Virus record (IMG/VR): IMGVR_UViG_3300007512_000031
Span: 1 to 64,000 of that record
Strand: one strand, 5' to 3'
Length of the DNA: 64,000 nt
From: a virus
In this document: positions 7,881 through 15,000 of the stretch, one piece after another
Numbering within the stretch: position 1 is the stretch's first letter
How the letters are laid out: each line of letters starts with the position of its first letter
Program-made: the position numbers and the translations under genes
Notes under the pieces: model-generated
What the model was told of the DNA's origin: nothing
Databases searched by the model: none
What the model saw: the letters and a program-made list of their open reading frames with translations, nothing else

Positions 7881-8330
7881 TTAAAATCCTAATAATTTGT
7901 TTTGGTTTGGTTCAAAGAATGGTGACTGCAATCTGCTAGAAAAATCAAATCTTGGGTCAGTTCTTCTTGTGCCAAATCCGTAAAAGACATCAGTTTCTTC
8001 TGGCTCATCTTCTGGAACATCAAGATTTATATTCATTCCTATATCCATTGGTAGAGGTTGTCCAAGACCAGTATTCATGTCTAAATTAAAATCTGGTGCT
8101 TGTAATGGAACTTTTGCATCTGCTTGGTTTAAAACATCTTGCACAAGCCTACGCATTTCTTTATTTCTCATTGTATCCAACCAAGTAGGATTTTGGTTGT
8201 TTGCCATACGATTAATTTTTTCTTCTGCTGCTCTAAGCATTTGTTCTAACTCTTCATAATTATCTTGCTCTGATAAATAAATCGATTCGTTTGCTTCTTT
8301 TAATACTTGATTAATTGTTTTTGGTATCAT
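7881..8330 (-). CDS. Hypothetical small protein, candidate gp21 substrate
   Basis: 149 residues, function not recognised. Seen: helical N-terminal half (INQVLKEANESIYLSEQ, then EELEQMLRAAEEKINRM), a Met/Pro/Asp-rich middle (PLPMDIGMNINLDVPEDEPEE) and a C-terminal FYGFGTRRTDPRFDF segment. The N-terminus contains VLKE and YLSE, both of the (L/I)-x-E form cut by T4-type prohead proteases. The ATG overlaps the stop of the tail-tube-like gene (8327-8330). The PLPMDIGM run resembles low-complexity segments of the 57.8-kb protein. Co-transcription with a structural gene suggests a virion component. Confidence 0.65.
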   Translation of the reverse strand: MIPKTINQVLKEANESIYLSEQDNYEELEQMLRAAEEKINRMANNQNPTWLDTMRNKEMRRLVQDVLNQADAKVPLQAPDFNLDMNTGLGQPLPMDIGMNINLDVPEDEPEETDVFYGFGTRRTDPRFDFSSRLQSPFFEPNQNKLLGF

Positions 8331-8863
8331 ACTTTTTCTACCTCATATGAATCAAATTGCAATGTCATTGATGCTGATTGTGATTCGGTTTCAGATGGTG
8401 TTGTGGAGAATTGTAAACCTGTTAAATTTGTAGGAAAACAATTCTTAAATTTTACTCGAACATTTTCTCTCATATTGCTATTTAGTATTGTTAGTGTTGC
8501 ATCAGAATAGTGATCTTCTGGATTTAGAAAATTCACATTATTTTCTATGTTTATAATACTTTTGAGCCAATCAAAACATTCTCTCCAGTTTGCTAAATTT
8601 TCATCAACAATGAAAGAAATGGTCAAATCTTCGAAATTGAGTTTAGTTGCAGGATGTTTTACATCAATAAATCTTGTTGGTTGTCGAATTTCACCCGCAT
8701 TAACGCCAGGGAGATTTACTTCTTGACAGAAATATTGAACATTAGGAAGTCTAAGGATATTGAAATAGAATCCTGTGTTTAAAACATAATTCGTATTAGA
8801 CGGTTGCCTTGTAGTGATGTCTGTGGAAAGTGTGGGACTTAATCCAGGAAGTTCATCTGTCAT
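8327..8863 (-). CDS. gp19-family tail-tube-like protein
   Basis: 178 residues. Seen: a beta-rich sequence with the tail-tube family pattern: an N-terminal strand giving FYFNILRLPNVQYFCQEVN, a loop LPGVNAGEIRQPTRFID, then NFEDLTISFIVDE and NWRECFDWL, and a C-terminal FDSYEV strand. This layout matches T4 gp19 and its relatives gp48/gp54. A clear gp19 (16543-17133) and a gp54-type protein (49833-50579) exist elsewhere in the window, so this is an additional paralogue near the capsid gene. Preceded by a perfect late box at 17 nt and by GGAG. Could be a tail terminator, connector or special tube ring. Confidence 0.7.
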   Translation of the reverse strand: MTDELPGLSPTLSTDITTRQPSNTNYVLNTGFYFNILRLPNVQYFCQEVNLPGVNAGEIRQPTRFIDVKHPATKLNFEDLTISFIVDENLANWRECFDWLKSIINIENNVNFLNPEDHYSDATLTILNSNMRENVRVKFKNCFPTNLTGLQFSTTPSETESQSASMTLQFDSYEVEKV

Positions 8864-8879
8864 ATTTATTCTCCACTAG

Positions 8880-8887
8880 TATTTATA
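8880..8887 (-). promoter_or_regulatory. Late promoter TATAAATA before tail-tube-like gene
   Basis: Perfect T4 late box on the minus strand, ending 17 nt before the ATG at 8863, in non-coding sequence, followed by a GGAG ribosome site. It abuts the T-run of the terminator at 8887-8908, so one unit ends and the next starts within about 30 nt. Confidence 0.75.
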
Positions 8888-8908
8888 AAAAAACTCCCCG
8901 CGGGGAGT
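8887..8908 (-). terminator. Intrinsic terminator after the 9019-9429 gene
   Basis: Minus strand reads a perfect 16-nt palindrome ACTCCCCGCGGGGAGT (8908-8893) followed by seven T. It ends leftward transcripts of the 9019-9429 gene. The 110 nt between this hairpin and the stop at 9019 hold no reading frame or signal I can support. Confidence 0.85.
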
Positions 8909-9018
8909 ATTATTGTCGTTATAATTCCATTTCCTAATTACTTATAAGACAGTAAGACCTAGACCATGTATCTTGAATGGGGTCTCTATTTTTGATTCAT
9001 TTACAATCGTTGAATTGA

Positions 9019-9429
9019 TTAGGTTGCTATTCCGCCATATGTACCATCACTTGATGATGCGAATTGTCCCCTTGGGGCTTTTATTCGATGAGCATTCCCT
9101 ACTCCGCCAGGACCACCATCGCCACCATAAGCGGCCCATGCACCATTTATAAACACATAATCATGCCAGTGGTAATAACCGTTTGAATCCCAGTATCCGC
9201 CATCTGGATAACCTGCGCGTTCAAAGAAATCGCCCGCGGCCCCTCCCGGAGGCGGAGGCGATGGTTGCTCATTCAGTTGTTGTCGGCGTTCATTCAATGC
9301 TCTATAGTAACCGGCACTGTATGCTTGTTGTAGTTGTTCATTTAAATTCATTTGTTGCGACTCCTCGTCTAGAATTTCAGGTGGACCATATTGTTGGGCC
9401 CAATTTGTGAATATTTCTTTGTCAAACAT
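9019..9429 (-). CDS. Gly/aromatic-rich hypothetical virion protein with WA-QY N-terminus
   Basis: 136 residues, no known family. Seen: N-terminal FTNWAQQYGPPEILDEE, which matches FYDWAKQYSAPEMISED of the 58807-59256 protein; a central LQQAYSAGYYRALNERR, shared with LQEAYKAGYCRAMNE of the 13239-13532 protein; and a C-terminal half rich in Gly, Tyr, Trp and Asp. EILDE fits an (L/I)-x-E prohead-protease site. It has its own late promoter (9463-9470), an AGGAG ribosome site and its own terminator, so it is a single-gene late unit directly downstream of the major capsid gene. Inferred: abundant head protein. Function unknown. Confidence 0.65.
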   Translation of the reverse strand: MFDKEIFTNWAQQYGPPEILDEESQQMNLNEQLQQAYSAGYYRALNERRQQLNEQPSPPPPGGAAGDFFERAGYPDGGYWDSNGYYHWHDYVFINGAWAAYGGDGGPGGVGNAHRIKAPRGQFASSSDGTYGGIAT

Positions 9430-9462
9430 AATTAACTCCTTTAAGGATTTGTTCTTTGTTTA

Positions 9463-9470
9463 TATTTATA
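9463..9470 (-). promoter_or_regulatory. Late promoter TATAAATA before the 9019-9429 gene
   Basis: Perfect late box on the minus strand in the gap downstream of gp23, 34 nt before the ATG at 9429; an AGGAG lies between. It follows the gp23 terminator by about 16 nt. Confidence 0.75.
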
Positions 9471-9485
9471 AAATTACACATTTCC

Positions 9486-9517
9486 AAAAAAACAGGAGAG
9501 GAATAAATCCTCTCCTG
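9486..9517 (-). terminator. Intrinsic terminator after gp23
   Basis: Minus strand: a 10-bp stem, CAGGAGAGGA with TCCTCTCCTG (9517-9508 and 9502-9493), 5-nt loop, followed by TTTTTTT (9492-9486). It lies about 40 nt after the gp23 stop and would separate the highly expressed capsid message from the next unit. Confidence 0.85.
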
Positions 9518-9558
9518 CTTCAATCATTATTATGATTAGTACCGTATAATCAGTTAGA

Positions 9559-10989
9559 TTATGGGTAAGCAGTTCCTGCGGCGACTGCACCACCATGAAG
9601 TCCGTCTACTCTAAAGATTCTAAAGTATTGGTTCTGGCGAATAGCAGCAGTTGCAGTTGGTTCAAGGTCAGCAACAGTGTTGTTGGGGTCACAGAATGGG
9701 TTCATTACCATTCCATAACGAGTTTTGAACCCGATTCGTGGTTGGAAGTCATTTTCACCAACAGCACGAACCATTTGTAGTGGAACATATGGGCAGTAGA
9801 ATAAACCTGCATCATATGGTGAACTACCTCGATATCCAACACAACAATAGTTTGTACTGGTTGAATATGGGTCAATGTATACTTTCAACTTACCGTTGAG
9901 TGTACCAACAAAGGTGTTACCAGTGTCATCAACATCAAGGTCAGTTGCTTTTGCAGGAGAGATTTGTAAGAAACCACTCATTGCAAGTGCAGAAGCAACA
10001 TCTGATGTACAGATGACGAAGTTACCTTTACCTCTACGAGTATCTTTAGCAATCTTGTTGCATTCTCGTTCGAGTTGGAACATCAAACCACGGAATCGTT
10101 CAGCACTCCATCGTCCATCACTGTCTCGGTCAAGGTCATAGATACCACCAAGTCCAGAACCAGTGAAACCACCAGAAAGACCGGTGTTACCTGCTACTGA
10201 GTAGTAAAGGTCACTTTGCTGAGCACCAAGTTTAGCAATTCGGTAGATTGTGCGGATAACTTCTCGGTTAATTTCAGCAAGAATTTCTGTACTGAGAATA
10301 TTTGCGAGTTCAGTTTCAGCATCCAAACCGTGAACTGCTTTAAGGTCTTGAGCGAGTTCTGTGGTATATTCTGCTTTCAATGCACGGGTTTGAGCAACAA
10401 CGGATGTTCGTTCGATACTGAATGCCATTTCTTGGAATTGAGTACCTGAAGCAGCACCGAGAGTTTCGGCAGTACTTGTTGCCATAGCACCAGAAACACC
10501 AGCACCGTTCCAACCAGAACCAGAAGCACCTTGAGCACCAGTACCTAATGGGTCACCGAGGTTACTCGAATTGTCTGGGTTAATGTTGGTTGAACCAGCA
10601 GCAGCCTCTGTTGCGGCTTCATAGAATAATGCTTCGTTGCCAGTATTACCATGATATCGGGCTCGCATCGCAAAGATAAGTCCAGTAGGACCTGTCATTG
10701 GTTGCACACCACAAACATCATATGCCATTAAGTTTGGCATTGCGCGTCGTACTAGTGAGATAAGTACAGGGTCAAAACCCTTTACAGCACCCTCACTACC
10801 AACTACAGGTGACATACCACCACCTACGATATTTTGTGCTTGTTCTTGTAAAGCCTTTTCTTGATTCTCTAAAAGAATGGCTGTAACATTCTTTCGATAA
10901 GAATCTCTGATTGTGGGAAGTGAAGGATGCTCAATAATTGGCTTCCACTTCTCACTTAGAAATTGGCTTGCTGTTTCGATGTTTTGCAT
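9559..10989 (-). CDS. gp23: Major capsid protein
   Basis: Builds the hexameric capsid lattice; HK97 fold. Seen: 476 residues (T4 521) with strong family signatures: LSEKWKPIIEHPSLP near the start, MVRRA-like LVRRAMPNLMAYDVCGVQPM, GPTGLIFAMR, MAFSIERTSVVAQTRALKAEY, TELAQDLKAVHGLDAE, EILAEINREV, FQPRIGFKTRYGMVMNP, and a YFRIFRVDGL end. The N-terminal arm is normally removed by gp21; candidate sites here are ALQE|Q or VVGSE|G, not resolvable by eye. gp24 (vertex protein) is absent nearby. Ribosome site AAGGAG; possible late box at 11034-11045; terminator follows. Confidence 0.97.
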   Translation of the reverse strand: MQNIETASQFLSEKWKPIIEHPSLPTIRDSYRKNVTAILLENQEKALQEQAQNIVGGGMSPVVGSEGAVKGFDPVLISLVRRAMPNLMAYDVCGVQPMTGPTGLIFAMRARYHGNTGNEALFYEAATEAAAGSTNINPDNSSNLGDPLGTGAQGASGSGWNGAGVSGAMATSTAETLGAASGTQFQEMAFSIERTSVVAQTRALKAEYTTELAQDLKAVHGLDAETELANILSTEILAEINREVIRTIYRIAKLGAQQSDLYYSVAGNTGLSGGFTGSGLGGIYDLDRDSDGRWSAERFRGLMFQLERECNKIAKDTRRGKGNFVICTSDVASALAMSGFLQISPAKATDLDVDDTGNTFVGTLNGKLKVYIDPYSTSTNYCCVGYRGSSPYDAGLFYCPYVPLQMVRAVGENDFQPRIGFKTRYGMVMNPFCDPNNTVADLEPTATAAIRQNQYFRIFRVDGLHGGAVAAGTAYP

Positions 10990-11033
10990 CTTTTGCTCTC
11001 CTTGATTCCTTTGTTAGACCTCTATAGGTTTCC

Positions 11034-11045
11034 TTTTATATAGTA
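11034..11045 (-). promoter_or_regulatory. Candidate variant late box upstream of gp23
   Basis: Minus strand TACTATATAAAA, 45 nt before the gp23 ATG, in the 73-nt gap after gp22. The identical 12-mer precedes portal gene gp20 (16527-16538). It resembles but does not equal TATAAATA, and no perfect late box is present before gp23. Confidence 0.45.
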
Positions 11046-11062
11046 AATTGAATATTTTGGGG

Positions 11063-12184
11063 TTACGATTGTGTGTTATTTTCGTCTGCTTCTGCTAGAC
11101 GACCTACTGCGTTGAAATATGTACTCATTCGGTCAGTTAATCCTTCTGTTTCATCATATGAAGGAACATCTACAGTTTCATTAAGAAGTACTTGCGGTTG
11201 TGGTGAACGGTTAAAATAACTTTCTTTGATTATTGAAAGTTTATTAGCAAATTCTTCTTCACTGTTGTACTCTACACCTCTAGCAAGTGATTTAAACTTT
11301 TCTACTTCTGTATCAGCCAAATCATGACAGAGTGATTCAAAAATACTTTCGCAATTTGATTGTGTGTTTGCTTTCGAAAGATTTACATTTTCATGTAGTG
11401 TTTCGTTTAGTTTACTGGTAAGTTGTTCGCATTTATCTGCAAGTTCATCTACTAAATCGATTTTACTTCCAGGGACTTCAATATAATGACTTTCAAATAA
11501 TCCTTTAAGACCATCCATAAATGATTCTGAAATTTCGTTTTGAATTCCACGATCAACAGCAAGTTCATTTTCACTCATCCATTCTGAAACAACATAGTTT
11601 AGATAGTCGTCCAATTGGTTTGTTAATTTACCTTTGATACCTAAAACTTCTTCTACAACTACATCTCTTGATTGTCGGATAAGTTCTGCTTGAATTTCTT
11701 CAACTCTTGCGTTTACTGCTGCTTCAAAGATTGATGCTGTTTTTCTCTTGAATGAATCCGTTAAATCCTCACCACTGAAAAGTGCTTCAAGATGTTCTAC
11801 TGTACGACCTTTCTTTTTGTCGTCAAGTGTTTTCTTTGCATCGCCGGTTTTAACGGGTTTATTTAAAACGACACCCTTACCTTCGGCATCTTTTGAACCC
11901 TTACCTTCGGCATCTTCTTCATCATCGTCTTCAGTAATATTAGATGATGCACCAACGATTAATTCGGCTTTTACCATTTCTCTTTGGATTGCTTCATCTA
12001 ATTCTGATTCGTTTTCAACAGTTGAAATTCTATCTAAAGCATCATTTGTATATTCTGATGTTAGACCCATTTCATTAAGAGCAGATGTGAACCAATTAAC
12101 CTTCTCATCAACACGATTCTTGGTTTCTGTGGTATCACTTCGCTCTAAAATTTGTCTTGCAGTATTTATTGTGCTATTTGACAT
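11063..12184 (-). CDS. gp22: Prohead scaffold core protein
   Basis: Main internal scaffold on which gp23 assembles; degraded by gp21 after assembly. Seen: 373 residues, helical, acidic. The family core is visible as VEEVLGIKGKLTNQLDDYL, VVSEWMSENELAVDRG, then ESFMDGLKGLFESHYIEVP. An inserted low-complexity region around residues 84-125 has two copies of DAEGKG and many Lys/Asp; together with an extended tail this makes it longer than T4 gp22 (269). Directly upstream of gp23 and downstream of gp21, as in T4. GGAG-type ribosome site; 68-nt gap before gp21 has no promoter I can defend. Confidence 0.9.
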   Translation of the reverse strand: MSNSTINTARQILERSDTTETKNRVDEKVNWFTSALNEMGLTSEYTNDALDRISTVENESELDEAIQREMVKAELIVGASSNITEDDDEEDAEGKGSKDAEGKGVVLNKPVKTGDAKKTLDDKKKGRTVEHLEALFSGEDLTDSFKRKTASIFEAAVNARVEEIQAELIRQSRDVVVEEVLGIKGKLTNQLDDYLNYVVSEWMSENELAVDRGIQNEISESFMDGLKGLFESHYIEVPGSKIDLVDELADKCEQLTSKLNETLHENVNLSKANTQSNCESIFESLCHDLADTEVEKFKSLARGVEYNSEEEFANKLSIIKESYFNRSPQPQVLLNETVDVPSYDETEGLTDRMSTYFNAVGRLAEADENNTQS

Positions 12185-12252
12185 TGATTAATACTCCTTC
12201 GGTTTTCTTTAGTACATTTTTTATGTATTATCGTATCAGTATGTATATTTTT

Positions 12253-12897
12253 TCATAATTTGGACAAGAAATCAGCAAAACAGTATGCAGCAACTTCATC
12301 CAAAGTTCTTGAGTTGGCTTTTGTGATATGTTTTTTATATGTATTGATATTTTTTTCAACAACCAATCCATTATTCCATACCCATTCTTTACCTTCCATT
12401 ATACCATCAACAAATGCTTCAGGTGCGGAAGGATCCGCAACAATATCTACTGCGGCGAGCATAAAATCATCACCAACATATTTTGAGCCATTCTTTTCTT
12501 CTAAACTTCCCATTCCTCTTGAAGAAACACCAAGTTTTGCACCCTCACTGATAAGATTTTTGGCAATTTTACCCATTGGTGTATCCATTATTTTGGCTTT
12601 ACCCACAACATTATTACCTTCTAGGTGTAAATCTTTAATAATATGAGAAACTCGTTCTAGATTTACTGTTGGACCATCTGGATGACCTAATTCACCCATT
12701 GCTCTATTTTCTTTTACAAAGTTTTTATTATATTTGTTGACTTCATTTTCGAGAATCTTTTTAGGATAAATTCTACCATTTCTGTTTTTTTGCTCTGCTT
12801 GCATAAAAACACCATTAATGAAGTAGTTGGAAGGTCCACCTTCTATATCTTCTTTAATAAGTTCAACATCATGATTTGTTTCAGTAATTAATTTCAT
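12253..12897 (-). CDS. gp21: Prohead maturation protease
   Basis: Serine protease that cleaves the scaffold, gp23 and internal proteins during head maturation. Seen: FMQAEQKNRNGRIYPKKIL near residue 31 (T4 FMQAEVVNRNKRLYPKRIL), catalytic-type His72 in GELGHPDGP, and GVSSRGMGSL with the Ser at about 125. 214 residues (T4 212). The frame is open further upstream, but ATG at 12897 is preferred: GGAG lies 6 nt before it, and it follows the preceding stop by one base. Its specificity, (L/I)-x-E in T4, is relevant to several small proteins in this window. Confidence 0.94.
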   Translation of the reverse strand: MKLITETNHDVELIKEDIEGGPSNYFINGVFMQAEQKNRNGRIYPKKILENEVNKYNKNFVKENRAMGELGHPDGPTVNLERVSHIIKDLHLEGNNVVGKAKIMDTPMGKIAKNLISEGAKLGVSSRGMGSLEEKNGSKYVGDDFMLAAVDIVADPSAPEAFVDGIMEGKEWVWNNGLVVEKNINTYKKHITKANSRTLDEVAAYCFADFLSKL

Positions 12898-12898
12898 T

Positions 12899-13237
12899 TT
12901 ACTCTCCTTGCGCTCCACCTTCTTGACCAGGCATTCCAGGCAATCCTGGTCCACCTTGAGGTGGTTGAGTCGATGTTTGTAAGACTTTTCTTGCCATATA
13001 AATTATTTCAGGAGTAAATTTCTCCCAAAGTCTATCCAGTATAACAGAATCTGCCCATCCTTCCATTTGCATTTGTTGAATAAATTGATCCACTTTTGGA
13101 TTTTTTCTAAATTCATCAAACAACATATCCTCAAGTTTAGGTGGAGGACCAGCAGGTGGTCCACCCATGCCTGGCATCGGAGGCATCCCCGGAGGTGGCG
13201 CTTGTTCTGTTATGAAATTTATATGTCCGTAATTCAT
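12899..13237 (-). CDS. Met/Pro/Gly-rich hypothetical, candidate internal head protein
   Basis: 112 residues, no family recognised. Seen: N-terminus MNYGHINFITE|QAPPPG; FITE is close to the T4 internal-protein cleavage site FIAE. Low-complexity PPMPGMGGPPAGPPP follows, then a helical core KLEDMLFDEFRKNPKVDQF to about residue 90, then a Gly/Pro tail. It lies between the prohead core genes and gp21, a position held by gp67/gp68 in T4. The next gene (gp21) starts one base after its stop. Inferred: prohead-associated protein, possibly processed by gp21. Confidence 0.65.
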   Translation of the reverse strand: MNYGHINFITEQAPPPGMPPMPGMGGPPAGPPPKLEDMLFDEFRKNPKVDQFIQQMQMEGWADSVILDRLWEKFTPEIIYMARKVLQTSTQPPQGGPGLPGMPGQEGGAQGE

Positions 13238-13238
13238 T

Positions 13239-13532
13239 TTAATTACTATAAAACCATTCGTTAAATTCTGTCATATTTTTAAAGGTATAAACATGACCAT
13301 GTGATGTATTTACTATAACAGTACCACTTGGATAGTGTCTATACCAAAAATCAAGTCCACCGGGGGTTGTACCATTATCTGCTTTACCTGCTGATGCATA
13401 CTGAGATTTTCCACCCCCACCGATTCCTCTTTTTGCAGCAACTACTCCTGGCCTAATTCCCACTTGTTCATTCATTGCTCTGCAATATCCAGCCTTATAT
13501 GCTTCTTGTAATCGTTGTTGGTAATTTTTCAT
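13239..13532 (-). CDS. Hypothetical head-locus protein with capsid-targeting-like N-terminus
   Basis: 97 residues from the ATG at 13532, which overlaps the stop of the upstream gene as ATGA; a TTG five codons earlier is possible but lacks a better ribosome site. Seen: MKNYQQRLQE|AYKAGYCRAMNE, resembling the T4 internal-protein leader MKTYQEFIAE|A and containing the AGY-RA-NE motif also found in the 9019-9429 protein. The rest is Gly-rich with a C-terminal VIVNTSHGHVYTFKNMTEF strand pair. Location in the prohead operon supports a head role. Function unknown. Confidence 0.65.
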   Translation of the reverse strand: MKNYQQRLQEAYKAGYCRAMNEQVGIRPGVVAAKRGIGGGGKSQYASAGKADNGTTPGGLDFWYRHYPSGTVIVNTSHGHVYTFKNMTEFNEWFYSN

Positions 13533-13831
13533 TGTCCTGGCTGCCAATATTCATTTACTGCTTTACTAATTTTCTTTCTACGGTTCTTCAAGTATTCATC
13601 TGATTCATCAGAATCACCATCGTTGTCGATGTCAGAATCGCCTTTATCTACTGGGTCAAGTGTATCACCCGAATCATCTTCTGAATCATTGTCTTTGTCT
13701 GAGACTTTGGCGTACTTCTTTTTTTCTTCTAGTGCTTCGCCAATCTTTTGCAAAAGTACTGATTCGATGTCATTTTTTGCTTCATGGAGATTGCCACTTA
13801 CTATGTCTGTGAATATTTTTCTTGTACTCAT
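13529..13831 (-). CDS. Prohead core protein, gp67/gp68-like
   Basis: 100 residues. Seen: N-terminal helix IFTDIVSGNLHEAKNDIES and LLQKIGEALEEKKKYAKV, then a very acidic Asp/Ser run (about residues 44-76) and a basic end KNRRKKISKAVNEYW. T4 gp67 (80 residues) has the same plan: short helix with 'I..NDL..A...F' then an Asp/Glu run. It overlaps its neighbours on both sides and lies two genes from gp21. Known: gp67/gp68 shape the scaffold and are cut by gp21. Which of the two T4 proteins it matches better is unclear. Confidence 0.7.
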   Translation of the reverse strand: MSTRKIFTDIVSGNLHEAKNDIESVLLQKIGEALEEKKKYAKVSDKDNDSEDDSGDTLDPVDKGDSDIDNDGDSDESDEYLKNRRKKISKAVNEYWQPGQ

Positions 13832-15000
13832 TTATGCATCCTTTTCTTTGCAAAATCATTAATTTCAACGAATGATTTTACATTTTCTTGAATTAGTTCT
13901 CTAAGTCTAATTTGATTATCCTCGTTTAATTCATCATGTAGAGTTATAATATTTTCTGAAATATCTGGAGTAACATGAATTATTTCTCCATTAATATCTA
14001 TGTCTACAGGTATTTTGGTGGCATGTGATTCTTGTAATTTCGAAATCATAGATTCATTTATTTTTTTACCACGACTTTTCTTCAAATACTTCTGTAATGC
14101 ACTTTTATCTACTGGTTTATTGCCTAACATATGCACTTCTACTTTAACCGTATCAAACAATGATGTTGTTGCTACTCCACTATTTGCCATATCATATGCA
14201 AATTGATTTGCCATTCTGCTGCTAGGAAATTCAAATACCGATGCAGTTGTACCTATTTTTTTCTGTTTTGTTTGTTCGTCTAATAGTTTAGTAGATTCTG
14301 CTAGTTCATATCCTCTCATAAGATATTTCTTTTCATCTTTTTTATCAATTACTACGACTTTACCTTTTTTGTCCACCACCATTGTTTCTTTTTTTGGGTC
14401 TTTTAGTTGTCTTGGTGGGACTAGGTTTTTTAAAATCTTTTCATTTTTCTTACGAAACTTTGTTCTTTCAGCAGCACTACTAAAATCAAATACAACTTCT
14501 TTCTTTTTCCTGTCTACTCTACCACCAAGATTAGTAAGTTTAGTAACAAATTTATGGTCTTTATCTGCGTATGGAAAAACTATTGAAAATTTATCAGATT
14601 TTGGAAGAGGGGATGTTCTTTCATTTAATTGATTTGCTTCTGCCACAAAGGTTGTATATTTTGTGTTGAGATGTTGTTTATATGTTTTCTCAACATATGT
14701 TTTAATTTTTTGTAGTTCTTGTTTAGAACCATTAAAACCAATATCAAACCCCTTGCCCATTGAACCAGAACCAGTGTATTGCTTCTTAAATTTCTTTTTC
14801 AAATCACCATCGATGGATTTTTTATCGCCATTTTTAAAATCAAATACAAGAATCCAATCAGATGCTTCAAGTATGTTTACTAAAGAATTTGATTTCCTTG
14901 CATCAATAAAATTAATGGTTTTTTCTGCCAAAGATTGATTAATAAAGGTTTTAAAACCATCAACATCTTTGCTTATAAGAGATTTGATAAAATTACTCAT
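13828..15000 (-). CDS. Prohead core-like protein with gp68-type N-terminus
   Basis: 390 residues. Seen: the first 40 residues (IKSLISKDVDGFKTFINQSL, AEKTINFIDARK) resemble T4 gp68 (LIEATKAKDLVSFKKALEAELAKRVVN). The long remainder is Lys-rich and mixed alpha/beta, with two similar segments around FSIVFPYADKDHKFV and ASVFEFPSSRMANQF, and ends in a helix. T4 gp68 is only 141 residues, so this is enlarged. SLAE|K near residue 26 is a possible gp21 site. It sits next to portal gp20 with a TAATG overlap, the gp67/gp68 position. Inferred: scaffold or internal head protein. Confidence 0.65.
   Translation of the reverse strand: MSNFIKSLISKDVDGFKTFINQSLAEKTINFIDARKSNSLVNILEASDWILVFDFKNGDKKSIDGDLKKKFKKQYTGSGSMGKGFDIGFNGSKQELQKIKTYVEKTYKQHLNTKYTTFVAEANQLNERTSPLPKSDKFSIVFPYADKDHKFVTKLTNLGGRVDRKKKEVVFDFSSAAERTKFRKKNEKILKNLVPPRQLKDPKKETMVVDKKGKVVVIDKKDEKKYLMRGYELAESTKLLDEQTKQKKIGTTASVFEFPSSRMANQFAYDMANSGVATTSLFDTVKVEVHMLGNKPVDKSALQKYLKKSRGKKINESMISKLQESHATKIPVDIDINGEIIHVTPDISENIITLHDELNEDNQIRLRELIQENVKSFVEINDFAKKRMHK

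Noticed and set aside
8909-9018. Possible small RNA or gene after the 9019 stop
   Set aside because: No frame longer than a few codons, no structure beyond the terminator.
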